Made by a program: the position numbers and the translations under genes | The notes under the pieces: generated by a model | What the model saw: the letters and a program-made list of their open reading frames with translations, nothing else | What the model was told of the DNA's origin: nothing | Database searches by the model: none | Source: Carnegiea gigantea | Lineage: Eukaryota > Streptophyta > Magnoliopsida > Caryophyllales > Cactaceae | Assembly: GCA_029747015.1 (NCBI GenBank) | Contig: JAKOGI010002809.1 | Span: forward strand, 1 to 64,000 | DNA: 64,000 bases | Direction of reading: 5' to 3' | Shown: positions 23,792 to 36,629 of the stretch, piece by piece | Numbering within the stretch: the stretch's first letter is position 1 | Layout: each line of letters begins with the position of its first letter

Positions 23792-25371
23792 TGTTGTGAT
23801 TTTTTGAAAGCATACAATGTATCACTGTAATATTTGAGGGTATCATCCTCAGGGATGGGTTATGAAGTTAGATAACTAGTAGCGTATTAGTTGCTCAAAT
23901 TGTGAAACGAGCTCTATGGCCCAAATCACTAGATATGCCCAAGTTGTTATTAATTTACAGAAAACAAAAGATCCTAACTAAAGGTTTCTTTACCTGACTA
24001 TCGTAAACTTAACGACTAAAAAAACAAATACATTCCTTCACCGTTGTTATCAAACTAAACTAGGATACTAATGTCATAATCCATTCAACAAGCACAAGTA
24101 AAGTTAGGTAACAATAAAAAAATAAGTAACGGTTAATACCTAAAATAAAATGTAATAAAAGGAATCAGATGTATCATAATAGCCCAACAACAGAGCATAA
24201 ATCAGAAAAGAGAGAAGCAAAGTAGTAAAATGCCAAAGAAGGCAACCTAGTAGCGATAACTTGAGGTTGAATCTCCATTGTTGAAAACATATTCAATAAT
24301 AATGAGACCCCCAAACCTAAGACAATCAAAACATCAAAACAGAGTTCCCCACCAGCAAGTTTGCAAAATTCGGAATCCAAAGTTCAGACCCAAATTCATG
24401 CATCAAAACAGATGAGAAAAGCATAGCATTAAACTTGAAACAGAGCTCGTTTCTATACGCGAAATCCAACTAATCATCTCACAAATTTAGCACCAAAACT
24501 GTGATTCTCATTTGAATTAAAGAAAAGGCAAATCAATTACACTAGTTTTTGGTGAATAAAAAATGAATATGAAACCTAAAACAGACCCAAAAGAAATAAA
24601 AAAATTTAAAAAAAACCTAGAACAACTCTATAATTGCTAGTTGATGTGCTAGCTATTGACCTTGCTACTTCATATATCCAATTTCTAGTCTCTTGGTCTT
24701 GATTGTTTTAATGAATTGTTCAATTAACCCCAAGCTTGGAACTGCCAAACTCAATTAACCTCAAGCTTGGAACTGCCAAACTCCTCCTTCAATGGAGCCT
24801 TTACTCACGTAAAAAACGGATGAGCCGATGATGATGTTGATAGTGGAAAATAAAGGAGGAGAGAGAAAGAGGAATGAAACTGAAGAGGGAATGAGGCTTC
24901 ATTTATGGCAAAATAAGGAAGAAAATGAAGAAGATGAAAAGGGGCTCGAGTTACCGGAAACAAAGGAAGAGAGAAAAATGAAAGAGGGAGAGGGACGAGT
25001 CACATGCGCTATGTGGATTAAGTCAGGCTGAAGCAAAGGCAAGGTGTTAAAGAGAAGGGGTAAGGCACTGAAAAGATGGGGGTCACGTGTGGCGTACGTA
25101 ACCAAAGAGTGTGAGGGACTGGGCTAGGCGAGGCTAAACTAGGCCCATACAAAGCTTGGATATGCTATTAGGCCGCTTCCTTTTTTTTTTTTGGTCTTTA
25201 TTTTTATACAACACTTTTTCTTCCTTCTCTTTTAACAAGTAATTTGAGCTTCTTATTCATTCTTTCAAAATTTCACACCTCCTACAAAATAAAAATTCCA
25301 ATTTAATAATTTATTTTGAGCAAATATTAGATAATAAAATGATATAAAATATATCATTCTCAGATTAAACA
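23792..25371 (-). repeat. 3' LTR of the Athila-like element
   Basis: It is 1580 bp and colinear with 36630-39349 apart from the RTE insertion there. Matching landmarks: 23917-23950 with 36757-36790; 24650-25020 with 37490-37850; 25250-25371 with 38160-38230 plus 39258-39349. On the minus strand it starts TGTTTAATC and ends CACAACA. Confidence 0.85.
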
Positions 25372-26850
25372 AATGCTCCAACAGATAAAGTTTGCTCGTC
25401 CTTGTGTAAAGTGAAACTAAAAATTCTAGGAAAAGAAAATAAAATCCTAACTCACTTTCGTATGAATCATGGTTGCACTTGACATATACAAAAAGCCCCT
25501 TAAACCTTTACACTACCCCTAGTGGAAGAGTAAGGTCTGGTGAAGATTTACAGAAAACATACACACAAAATCTTGAAAGAATAAAAGGAAAATAGAGATA
25601 GAAAATCCTTTCTGGTTTCCAAAAGATCATATATACAACATCGGAAAAAATATACACATTCTAACCAACCATATTACTCAACTAACCTAAGCATTGGATC
25701 TCATATAAAAACAAAAATTCTTAGTCCCCACTAATGATATCTATACTCTATTTCACCTCTACTCAATTCATTTTCTGGTCATACTACCTTCCATATGCTT
25801 GCTAGGATTCTGAATTCTCCACCAATCAAGTACAAAATGCAGTATGATAATCAAGAGGACTTTAGAAGGGTGGCTAAGGGTTAACAGTTAGGAGAGGGAT
25901 AATAAGTTTGGTAAATGAGGAGCTAAAAGCAAAGTAATTAAAGAGCAACCAAACACTTCCACAAACATCACATACTCTTCTAAAACATGTAACAAAATCA
26001 AACAAAAGTAACCATTGGAAATGAGTACATACAATGATCATGCATTCATGCCAAACACTTTTATTTACAGACTTTTTCTCTTTTATTATGAGATTTTTCA
26101 AATTGTTTTTCATTTTTTTCACTTTTTCATTGCTTTTTTTTTCATTTCCTTTGAAAGGAAAATCCATGAATGGCATGTAAGAAAATAACACAACCTAATT
26201 TACAAATAGTCACAACAATACATCCCCTAACTACACCAAAAGCTCCAAAAATAACCATCAAATACATAATCACCCAAAGTTACCCAACATCTAATAATGA
26301 AGTATTCTCTACTAGTCTTAACATAGGTATAGAAAATGCGCAAAGACCAAGAGCTGAACGAAAGCTTCGCAACAAATAAAAACTATTAAAACCTCCAAGG
26401 GTTAGCAAAGGATAAAATATTCAAACCAGGTGGCAATTTGGCTAATGTGGCTTACAAAACAAATGAATGTCTCTACGATATTACAATAATACAAATGCCA
26501 AATGCAGCTTTGAGGAGAATTAAAGCAAGTTTTGGATATGTAATCAAAAAAGAGACACATGTGAAAGACAAATATGACCCTAAAATGATGAATTAGTCTT
26601 TAAAGTTCAAAATCTCACAGGTTAATCTACAAAAGTCAAGGCAACTTATATTAAAAATATCAGGGCTAGAACTGGCATAAGTATCCCACTTTGGACTAAT
26701 AGCACATATTCCCCAAAACAACACAAAAATCTTTTTGGGTTTTTCAAAATTTTTCATTTTTTTCGATTTCGTTATTTTTTTCAATCATAGTTTTCCTATC
26801 GCCACACCTAAATAATATAATATCCTCATTAAAAAACATAAAAACAACTA
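25372..26850 (-). other. 3' non-coding region of the Athila-like element
   Basis: Next to the LTR the minus strand reads a phrase typical of this lineage just before the 3' LTR (GGACGAGCAAACTTTATC, near 25385-25410). The rest shows no domain. Athila elements may have an env-like frame here; the frame at 25874-26191 has hydrophobic stretches but nothing I recognise. Confidence 0.4.
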
Positions 26851-27050
26851 AAAAAACAAATATACAAGGATTCAAGTTGGGAGTCACCTTGACAGGCGAT
26901 TCCTCTCAGTGATTGCATGCGATTCCTATCCAGATCCTGTTGGTGACATATGATGAACAAGAAGCGAGGTGACGTGCAAAGAATAAAGAGATTACAATTG
27001 TCATTTAGAAGGCATCAAATTATGCATCTAGTGAACATATTGCAGTTGCA

Positions 27051-27917
27051 ATGAACCCTAATACTAGCCAAATAAGTTGGGGAGATAGGATGGATCAAGA
27101 AATTGAGTACGAAGAGGTGGTTGAAGAACCACATTTGAACGTAGAGATTGATGATGGCTGTGATAGAGGTGATTTGAAGGACGAGGGTGTCGACATTAAG
27201 AAGACTTTTTGCCCATTGTTTTGGGGCAATCAAGAACCAGCTGAGGGTATGTGTTTACACTACGTTGAGCCAGAATTTGTTAATGCACAATGTGTTGTCA
27301 GTATTACCTCTGACGACGTGGCTGATGAAATCAAATTCTAGGCAACAACACTGGTTGGATATATGGTTGGATCCATGCCTAAACTTACCATAATGAAAGC
27401 TTTTATTGACAAGCAATGGCGTTAGGTCTCTCTGCCTCAAGTGCTCTGTCATCCTTCAAGTTGGTACATTTTTTAGTTTGACACAAAGGAGGATATGGAA
27501 ACTGTTCAGAAAGGGGGGGGCGTGGCTAATTGCTAATCAATCTCTAATACTAAAGCCTTGGACACCAGGCTTCAAGTTTGATCAGGGTGCAATGTGCAAA
27601 GTGCCTATTTGAGTTTCGTTCCCAAATCTTGACTTATCTTTCTAATCTGTTAATGGGCTAAGCAAAGTTGCTAGTGCCATTGGACAACCTCTATTTGCTG
27701 ATCATTGTACAGCATCAAAAAATGGGCTGCCTATGCTAGAGTGTTGATTAAGGTTGATGTATTTACAACTCTCCCTGAAACAGTTAGTGTCAGAGATCCA
27801 TTTGGTAATCTGACAATGCAATTAGTACATTATTATGATTGGGGCATGCCTATGGAGGGATGCTTGATGCACCATCTTGTCACTGGGGTTAAACCTATGA
27901 AAAGGCAATTTATATAA
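27051..27917 (+). pseudogene. LINE ORF1, DUF4283 domain with zinc-knuckle remnant
   Basis: From the ATG at 27051 (MNPNTSQISWGDRMDQ), the acidic N-terminus is followed in shifting frames by the DUF4283 fold: MVGSMPKLTIMKAFIDKQW (about 27363-27420), METVQKGGAWLIANQSLIL (about 27495-27552), KPWTPGFKFDQGAMCKVPI, then SKVASAIGQPLFADHCTAS (about 27663-27719) and ARVLIKVDVFTTLPETV (from about 27735). The zinc-knuckle stretch near 27855-27910 keeps only part of its Cys/His set. Stops at 27339, 27423 and 27610 and at least two frameshifts break it. The protein is the likely RNA-binding ORF1 product of plant L1 elements. Confidence 0.8.
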
Positions 27918-27929
27918 TTCCATGCCAAA

Positions 27930-30060
27930 CATTTTAAGGGGAACACGGATAGAGTCCGAGCCTTGCACTTACAACTTATTCAAGTTCAAGGGTAATTATT
28001 ACTACACCTTGAGCAGCATATCATGGACACCTATGTTAAGCATAGGAATGTTGAAGAAGTTATCCTTTGGAGAAGAGCTAAATAGGATCATATGAGCCGA
28101 GTGATGATAACTCTAGGTACTTTCATGCCATCATTAACCAAAGGAATAGGCAAAACTTTATACACAAGGTTCATGGCCTGCATGGAGAGGAGTGTTCTTC
28201 TCCTGCTACTATTGTTGATGCTTTTCTAAGTTTTTATAAACAACTTATGGGTACATCATATCCAGTCCAACCACTTAAACTTGAGTGGATGGGCCATGGT
28301 GTTGTATTATTTGTTGAACATAGGGATGTACTTATGGCCCCTATTGCCCATGAGGAGATTCAAGTTTCTCTGTTTAGCAAGGATAAGAATGAAGCCCCTG
28401 GATTAGATGGGTTCATTGTTGGGTTCTTCCAGGCAACTTGGGAGATAACTAACTCTAAGTTCTGTGAAGTTGTAATATTGTTCTTCAACAATGGCATGTT
28501 GCTTAGACAGCTTAATCGCACCTTGATTATCTTAGTTGCTTAAAAAAAAAACCCTAATGCTTCTAAGGTAATGGAATTCCATCCAATTTCTCTTTATAAT
28601 GTCTTGTACAAGCTCATTTCTAAGGTTATTGCTACTAGATTGCTAGTCACCCTTCCCACGCTTGTCAATATGAGCCAGAGTGCATTTGTGAAAAAAAGGT
28701 CAATTATGGACATCAACTTATGAAACACTATGAGTGAAAGCACATCTCTCCAAGAGCTTTAGTGAAAATAGATATTTATAAAGCCCATGATATGATGAGT
28801 TCGAAGTTCTTAGAATCTACACTGTTACCATTTGGGTTTCCTAAAGCCTTTGTCAGACTTGTCAAGGTATTTATATCTACGTGTCATGGTATTTATATCT
28901 ACTTATCATTTCTGTTAATATTAATGGAACATCTTCCTGATATTTTCCCAGGGCACGGGGTCTTAGATAAGGGGATCCTCTTTCCCCTTACTTATTTGTA
29001 TTATGTATAGAGGTCCTTTCTAGGGGTTAGGGTTGGCTATGCAAAATAGTGAGTTCTAGTTTCACACGAGCTGCAGTAGATTGTAGCTATATCATTTGAT
29101 ATTTACTGATGATCTCCTTGTCTTGTTGAGAGGAGATTTAGGATCTATTAATGTTCTTTGGAGGTGTTTTCAACAAGTTGGACATATGTTAGGACTGCTT
29201 GTAAACCAAGATGAATCTAAGATTTATTTAGGTGTTATATTATCTAATGTTGCAAAAGATATTATACATTATTCTGGATTGTCTTTAGGCTCCTTTCCTT
29301 TCCGTTGTGTTTGTCTACCACTTTCTACTAAGAGACTCACCCACTCTTAATGCCAGCCACTTATGGATAAAATTAAGAATCTGTGTTAATGAGGCTCATT
29401 ACCTTTTAGTCATCTGTGTTCCTATTGCCCAAGTACACAGTATGTTGCGTTAAGAGTCTTTGTAGTCGGTTCATGTGGTTTGTGCTGCTGACACTAAGAA
29501 ATTAGCCCTCGTCTGGTGGCATAAGATTTGTCAACCTATTCAGTATAGAGTGTTAGGGTTTAAAGAACTCCTAGCCTGAAATGAGGCACTGCACTTAAGA
29601 TGGATTTGGAAATTAGTACACACCAAGTCTGTTTTTGCTAAGTGGCTGTGAAATATATGTTAAAGATTGGAAGTGTCTTCTCTATTCAAGTGCATACTAG
29701 AGATGTATGGGGCTAGAAGGCAATAATCTCCCTTAGAGATGATATCATAAGTACTGCTGGATCTATTGGTGCTACTCATGAATGCTTTCAAAGTGGGGAA
29801 TACCAAGTCAGTAAGTGGTATAAGTTTTTTAAACCTACAAGTACAAAAGTTTATTGGTGGAAAGTAGTGTGGCAAAGTTGGGCATAGGAAAGACATAAAT
29901 TTATTCTATGGTTAACTGCTAGAAATTCCCTGGACATAGGTGCTATATTGAAGGAGAGAGGGATGAACGCCCTTGATGAGTGTGTTTTCTATGCATTAGC
30001 AGGAGGGGACTCGTGTAATCATTTGTTCTTTAAATGTGCTTTTACGAATGATGTTTAGGG
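27930..30060 (+). pseudogene. LINE ORF2: reverse transcriptase and zf-RVT, no endonuclease
   Basis: The linker between endonuclease and RT comes first (THRVRALHLQLIQVQG-like, then MDTYVKHRNVEEVILWRR), then RT motifs: KDKNEAPGLDGFIVGFFQAT (about 28383-28440), HPISLYNVLYKLISKVIATR (about 28575-28634), VKIDIYKAHDMMS (about 28759-28799), a degraded LRQGDPLSPYLF-type box (28965-29005) and FTDDLLVLLRGDLGS (29100-29144), where the catalytic Asp pair is kept. The zinc-binding domain follows, with HKFILWLTARNSLD and CNHLFFKCAF (29895-30045). Many stops and frameshifts are present. Confidence 0.85.
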
Positions 30061-30639
30061 GGAAGTACTTAACTGGTCTAAGATAACTAGAAGGCAATGG
30101 ACCTTTTAGGATGAGATGTGATGGCATGCAAAGAATTATAAGGGCTCATTTCAGATCAGTACCTGACACAAAACTTCTTTTACTGGTGTAGTCTATGAAA
30201 TTTGGAAGGAACAAAATTACATGAATCATCAACATAGGAATATAGATGTGGGTGCTGCTGTTAGGACTATACAGATAATAGCTGGTATTAGGCCCAACAC
30301 TCATGTAGTTAGTTAGAATGAGTTAGTAATATGATACTTCTATTTTGGAAAATTAAAGCTAATTATTTACCTTTTCCCAAAAAAAACAAATATACAAAGG
30401 AAAAGTACGACTTAGGATTCAAGAAAAGGATAAGACTCTAAAACTCAAAAAGTAAAAGCATATATACAAAAGATAAGCAAAATAAAGAGCAACATATATA
30501 CCAAAAGAGCATAAAAGAAGAAAAGAGAAAGGAAGGAAGAGAAGGTTTAATCAAACCAGGTCAAGTGCTATATACAACCGACCTGACTTAGTAGCATATC
30601 ACACATCAAAAACTGGTCGTAGAATATCAGACACTCCAC

Positions 30640-31660
30640 ATCTTCTACGCTTGACAATTCTAAAAATTGATTCGATCTCTGGTATTCGTCTTGAACTTCA
30701 CACCATTCTCATGATCCTATATTTCTACTGCACCATTAAGAAAAATATAAGAAATAACTTGGCCCTGTCCTTGTAAGATCTAGGACTCTCACACGCCTTA
30801 GCTAATCTAATCTCTTTTGGCTCACCTAATTACAGTCTCCTCCCTTCACTGGCCTTAGTTAAATAATAATTAAGCATCTTAATAGCCCACCAAGCCTTAT
30901 GCTCAATCTTAACAAGGACACCACAAGGCTTACCATAGACAATCCTATAAGGTGACATCCCTAAGAGAGTCTTGAAAGCTATGGTATAAGCCTATAAAGT
31001 ATTAATAAGCTTGTCAGCCTAATCCCTTTAGTTCCTACTCATAGTTTTCTCGAGAATTTACTTAATTTGCCTATTGGACACTTCTATTTGGCCACTAGTA
31101 TGGGGATTCATCTGGCCACTAATATGGGGATTGTAAGGGGTAGCAAGTTCATGGACTATAGAATACCTCCTTAGTAAAGCATGCATCAAAAGACCTATTA
31201 GTAAAGCCGATATCTTGATCACTTATGATAGCGAGAGACGTACCAAATCTGGTAAAACTGTTCTCCATATAGAATTTCCTAACTAATTTAGCATCATTAG
31301 TCCTAGTAGGGATGACCTCCACCACTTAGAAACATATTCCATATCTAGCAAAATATATTCATTTCACACAAAAAAAAAAAATGATAAGGTCCCATAAAAT
31401 ATACGTCCCATACAGCAACAATCTCCTCTATAATGATAGGATTAAGTAGCATCATATCTTTCCTAATAATTGTACCTAATTGTTGGCACCTAGGGCAACT
31501 CTTTTAATAATTAAAAGCATCCCTAAATAGGGTAGGCCAATAGAAACCACATTGAAGAACTTTGGTTACGGTCTTCTTCCAATGAAATGACACTTCTAAC
31601 CTCATCATCTTGAATACACCTCTAAAAACTTGGTTAGAGTAATACTTAAACAAGTAAGAG
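30640..31660 (-). pseudogene. Athila-like integrase
   Basis: Minus-strand translation shows the zinc-binding segment (CGFYWPTLFRDAFNY, then KSCPRCQQLGTI, near 31480-31560), the start of the core (VWDVYFMGPYHF, about 31370-31410), then EYVSKWWRS, a degraded second-Asp area, and the late core (PYNPHISGQ, VSNRQIK, about 31050-31130) with TLLGMSPYRIVYGKPCGV near 30930. Stops interrupt it. A short duplication around the PHISGQ motif is visible in the DNA (31085-31130). Confidence 0.8.
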
Positions 31661-31799
31661 TCATCCCAAATAAAAAATTTCACAAGATCAAAGAATTAGT
31701 CTCTATTATTTATAGTCAAACCCTCAGGAATCCTACCAGACACTATTCAATTAACAATGGCAACATACCAAGGGTCAAGGTGGATTGTAAACAAATATT

Positions 31800-33130
31800 T
31801 ATTAGGAAAGCATTAAGAAATATAGGACTTAAGCTCTCTACCATAGATAATCCTAGAAAAGTGGCCAGTAACTAGGTTCTCATCATCTTTCTTATCCCTA
31901 TTCTCATGTTAAAATTCTTACAAAAGTAAGATCCACCGTACGAGTCTAGGCTTAGAATCCTTTTTAGAACGAAGGTGCTAACGAGTAGAGTGGTCAGTAT
32001 ATACAATGACATGACACCTAATCAGGTAAAGTCTAGAATTTTTAAAACCAAAAATGACAGCAAAAAATTCTTTCTCAGTCACAATGTAGTTCTACTGGGC
32101 ATCATTTGGACTGTAACTAACATAATCAATGATATAGGGCTTATTATGAACATGTTTCCCTAAAATGACCCTGACAGCATAATCAAATGCACCACAACTT
32201 AGCTAAAATGGTTCTTCCCAAATGGGAGGACGACGAATAGGAGCAGAGGTCAAGGCTTATTTCAACTTAGTAAATGCCACATGACACTCCTTAGAGAAGT
32301 GAAATGGTTCATTCTTAGCTATAAGATTGGTCAAAGGCTTTGCTCTGCTACTAAAGTCCTTAATAAAATGACTACAGATGCTAACATATTCAAGAAAAGA
32401 CCTCATCTCTTTCACACAAGTGGGAGGGGGAAGATTAACGATTAAATCAGTCTTAGCCTTATCAACTTCAATTTTATCTCTAGAAATAACATGGCTCATG
32501 ACTATCCCCTTTATCACCCTAAGATGACATCTCTCCTAACCGTACACGTTTTCAACAGTTTACTTAGATTAGACAAACAATGATCAAAGAAAGACCTAAA
32601 TACAAAAATGTAATCCATGAAATTCCTATAAAGTATTCAACTAAATATGAGAAAAATATAAATCATGCACCTTTAAAAAGGCAGTAGGGGCATTACAAAG
32701 TTAAAAAGGCATTTTACTAAAGGCATACATACCAAAAAGACATGTGAAAGTAGTCTTTTCTTGATCCTCAGGAGCAATAGAGATCTATAATAGTGAGAAT
32801 ATCCATCCAAAAAGTATAAAGAATGTCCAGCTAACCTCTCTGACATTTGATTAAGAAAGGAACAAAGAAATTTGTCTTTTCCAGTGAATTTTCTATAATT
32901 GATGCAAACCTACCACATAGATTTGACTTAAGTAGGAATTACCTTATCCTTGTCATTCCTAATCACGATAATTCTGGTCTTCATATGAACCACTCGATGA
33001 GGACTGACCTAGTCACTATCAGTAATCGCATCAATAATCCCATAGTCCAACTATTTGAGCACTTTCTTCCTAACTAATTCCTATAAGGTCAGGTTCAAAT
33101 GCCTTTAGTGATCAGGGTAGAGCTTAGCAT
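31800..33130 (-). pseudogene. Athila-like reverse transcriptase and RNase H
   Basis: RT begins near 33120 (LKxLDYGIIDAITDSD), with RVVHMKTRIIVIRNDKDKVI, SERLAGHSLYFLDGYSHY (about 32790-32845) and the end of RT, SHVISRDKIEVDKAKTDLIV (about 32430-32505) plus FLEYVSICSHFIKDFS. The catalytic box near 32605-32620 reads FMDY, where FMDD is expected. RNase H follows (ILGKHVHNKPYIIDYVSYS, about 32110-32175; VTEKEFFAVIFGFKNSRLY, about 32020-32085). The order and wording fit Athila-clade pol. Frame changes and stops make it inactive. Confidence 0.85.
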
Positions 33131-33539
33131 TATTCTCTAAATTGATCACATTAGATACAATCAAGGGACTAATAACCTTGATATCCAGTAAAATCAAACC
33201 TATGGCTTCCTTGTTCCTAACTAATTCCTAGAAGGTCAGGTTCAAATGCCTTGTTCTTGGTCCTAATCTAAGTCAGAAGCAATGATCATAGGTAAAGATT
33301 CATCAGATCCCAAAAAGGAATACTTAGGAGAATCAAGAAGAGGTTTCAATTTGAGAGAAGCAGGAGGGAAATAAGACTATGGAGTAGAAGTAACCAAACA
33401 TTCAGCATTAGAGCACAAGTCATCAAATTCAAACAAATCACATTTAGGCGCTTTATTAATCAGAAAAGATTTATATTCAACTATAAACATTTCATCAAAG
33501 TTATCATCAAACACAGAGTCCTCCACCCAGTTAAGTGTA

Positions 33540-33960
33540 GAAATCTCTATGTCGTCAAATCCAAATGGTTACTTTAGCTCTAAGGTCATGTTACCAACAG
33601 ACAGCCTTATCTTACAATTTCTGCAGTTAATGAAAACATTTACACTAGCCAAGAAAGGGCTTCCTAGAATAATAGTGACCTTACTAGTAATATTAGCTTC
33701 CTTCTCAGTCTCGAGTACAATAAAGTCTACTGAGTAAATAAATTCACCCACCTTAATCAGCACATCCTCTACCATACCTCTAGGTAACCTGGCAATCTGT
33801 CATCAAGTTGAACAGCCATCTTGGTAGGTTTCAGCTTGCCTAACCCTAAGCGCTCATACTCAGTGAAAGGTAATAAATTATCACTGGCCCCTAAGTCACG
33901 TAATGCTCTATGAATGAGTTGGTCACCTATGGCTATAGAAATAAACAGCAACCAGGGTCC
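33540..33960 (-). pseudogene. Athila-like aspartic protease
   Basis: The minus strand reads FISIAIGDQLIHRALRDLGA with active-site region DLGASDNLLP (about 33870-33905), LGLGKLKPTKMAVQLDD (33800-33850), VEDVLIKVGEFIYSVDF and IILGSPFLASVNVFINCRN (about 33620-33680). The Asp-Leu-Gly-Ala-Ser form of the active site is typical of Athila/Tat proteases. One stop at about 33769 splits the domain in two. Confidence 0.85.
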
Positions 33961-34199
33961 TTATGCTTCGCTGGTATCTGATAGGAAATGATAACACTAG
34001 CAGTAGAAGCTAAGAAAGCCTTCTTAGGAACACTAGTGGCTCTCTCTTGGTGGTACGCTAATCCTTAAAAAACATAGCACAATCTACTAAATATCATCAA
34101 GCAATAGAATGTTAATTTCAACTTAAGAGAAAGTCTCTCTTATCTTATCAACATGTACTTGGCCTTTCTTTTTCAACCTATGGGGGATAGGAAGTACAA

Positions 34200-36140
34200 G
34201 CTTATGAACTCGTTCAATGGAGGAAGGCGATGAAGAATCCTTAAGAGATGTGAGATCTGTTAGATCAACAAAAATTTTCCCCTTAGGCTTCTCTTAATCA
34301 GAAGATAGGTCAAAAGGAAGATGATTATTAGAAGAATCACTAGGTACACCATTATTAGTATCCGTTGACGTACTAGCAGAACCATTTTCCAGAGAAGAAG
34401 AAGGGGAAGAAGAGGAATGTTGGAAGAAAGTGTGAGGATATTTATAAGTTTATTTAGAATTTTCCACTTAATTGTCAATCTCTCTACGTGATCAAAGAGG
34501 TATAACTACATTCACTTTCCTCATATTCTCACTACGGTTGGATTTAGAAGAAGAATATTGGACATGACCCTTAGGGTTCACTTCCAGTGGACTAGGAAAA
34601 GTACCTGACTCTCTAGTAGATGATGCTAATTGAGAAAATTATTCAGTCAACATTCACATCATCTTTCCATAATAGCATTAATCATCCTCTCCATATTACT
34701 ATTACTTCTCCTCTCAAGCTTATCAATGTCAGTGTAACTAGGACGAGGATGATAAGCAATATGAGTTGGTGGTCTAGTTGCAATAGGCACATCCTGAAAA
34801 GTTGATATCTGGAAAGAATTAGAAGGATGGAATATAGATTGGGAATTATTTCCAAAAAACACTCCAGGTTAGGATTTAGGAACCAGAACATTTGATCCAC
34901 TACTCCAAGAACAGTTAGGGTGATTTCTCCAACCTGTGTTATAGTAAGGGGAGATCAGGTCAGTCTTGGGTCTTTGATAGGCCATACTCACTTGCTCTTA
35001 TCTGATAGATAATTGGTGAGCAAAGAAAGGACATAAATTTAGTGTATGATCTAAGGCCTAACAATGAGAACAAGACACTATAAATGTTTGAGAAGTCTAG
35101 GTTGTTGAATAGATAACCCCTTGAATATGTTCCTAAAACTACTATCTTAGACTCTAGGTGACTTACGTCATGAACAACATGAATTTCACTAATAGTAAAC
35201 CTAGAACTTTGACTATCATCCCTAGTGGTTTCCCACTGCATACACTTCTCAGCTAAGCTTCTAAAAACTCCCAAAGGAGTAGTGGTGCTCTTTGAAAGAA
35301 AATCACCTTGACATATGGACACTAATATAGTTCTTGTTTGTTGGTCAAGTCCTTCATAAATAATTTGGCAAAGTCGCAATTGTTCTAAAGTATGACGAGG
35401 ACGCTGACTAACAAATTCTTAAACCTATCTAAGTAATTCCAAAATGATTCCCTTTCTAGTTGAACAAACGTATTGATTTCATTCCTTAGCTTTACAGTCT
35501 TGGCATTAGGAAAATATTTTCTTGAGAACAACTTAACAAAGTCACCCCAAGTAGAAACAAAATTAGCAGCCAAGCCATGTAACCATCTTTTAACAGCATC
35601 TTTTAAACCAAAAGAAATCAATTTCATTGTCACCACATCAAAGAATATATTAGGAAATGAACATGGAGCATACTTCTTCAAATTCCCTCAAAATCAAATA
35701 AGCATTCTCTAACTAATAAATTTTGGGAGCATTTGTGTGCAATGACATCTCGATTCAAAGGTCATATTAGGTCATAGGTTAGGCAAGTTAAAGCATAATG
35801 GCGAAGTAGTTCTTGGAGGATTAAAAAATCACTTAGGGTTGCCTCTTGTGCCATTTCTTTTAATTCATGTTCACACTTGGGTTCTGGTTCAAGTTCGGGT
35901 TCAATCCTAATAAGTCTTCTTCTCTTAAGGTCTCTTAGCCAGCCAATCACACAATGCCACACCGTCAAAAATAATTTTGGTCTTTGTTTTAACAAATAAA
36001 AATAGAAATAAATAAAAAGCCTAAAAGAAAAAGGTAAAAATAAACTTAAACAAACAAATCCAACCACTGAATTCAAAAAACAAATGCACAGAAAATTCTG
36101 AAAAATCAAAGAAAATGTGGACATGCTTTTTCCCAAATTT
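34200..36140 (-). pseudogene. Athila-like gag
   Basis: The N-terminus begins near 35860 (MAQEATLSDFLILQELLRHY). The capsid core at 35385-35681 reads LISFGLKDAVKRWLHGLAAN, FSRKYFPNAKTVKLRNEINT and FVQLERESFWNYLDRFKNLL, then continues after a frameshift as YEGLDQQTRTILVSICQGDF (from about 35355), FLSKSTTTPLGVFRSLAEKC and MQWETTRDD (to about 35210). This is the conserved gag core of Athila and related clades. The C-terminal part to about 34200 is poorly preserved. Its place directly downstream of the primer site fits. Confidence 0.85.
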
Positions 36141-36602
36141 TTTTGGCATAAAGATGAAAACTATTTCTGAAAATAATAGAAAATTTTAGAAACTCCAGAC
36201 AATTCCTCAAAAACTCTCATAGACTCTAAAAATCCCTATAAACCTACTAAAAATATCATATAAGCCAAATAAGTACTAAAAATTGAAAACAAAAAGCATA
36301 GATTTCACTGATTTTCTTCAATTTTTTCATTTGGCCTAACTAATTTGCACAAGCATTGTCCACAGCCTGCTCTTTTTTTTAACATAAAATTAACCACTAA
36401 CTAGTAAAAGCAACAATTAACCAAAATAAAATCAAAATATGGACTCTAAACACAAAAACAAAAACACACGAAATCTAAACTGACTCTAAATAAACACAAC
36501 TAAATTCTAACACAAAGTCAAACATACGAGAAGAAACAAAAACGACTCAATTAACTAACTTGGACTTGATTCAATAAAACTCACAACTTAATTTCACAAA
36601 TT

Positions 36603-36627
36603 CCATCTCCGATATTGGCGCTGAAAA
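36603..36627 (-). other. Primer-binding site, Asp-tRNA type, Athila-like element
   Basis: Directly after the CACAACA end of the 5' LTR the minus strand reads AGTTTTCAGCGCCAATATCG and then GAGATGG, a degraded form of the TTTTGGCGCC...CGGGGA site. It identifies the right-hand LTR as the 5' LTR. Confidence 0.6.
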
Positions 36628-36629
36628 CT

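Larger units (their letters stand above)
26871..30380 (+). mobile_element. L1-type LINE, internally deleted
   Basis: A plus-strand LINE with ORF1-like and ORF2-like parts and an A-rich 3' end. The 20-bp flanks at 26851-26870 and 30381-30400 are a target-site duplication differing at one or two positions. ORF1 (DUF4283 type) is followed almost at once by sequence that normally lies downstream of the endonuclease, so the endonuclease domain is missing. At 3.5 kb it is well short of the usual 6 kb or so. It lies in the 3' region of the Athila-like element, opposite to its genes. Confidence 0.85.

Noticed and set aside
24828..25031. Charged open frame (and its counterpart near 37650-37850)
   Set aside because: Both lie in the paired LTRs of the Athila-like element and do not share a conserved reading frame.
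25874..26191. 105-codon minus-strand frame in the Athila-like 3' region
   Set aside because: It could be an env-like remnant by position, but no signal peptide, membrane pattern or family match is clear enough to call a gene.
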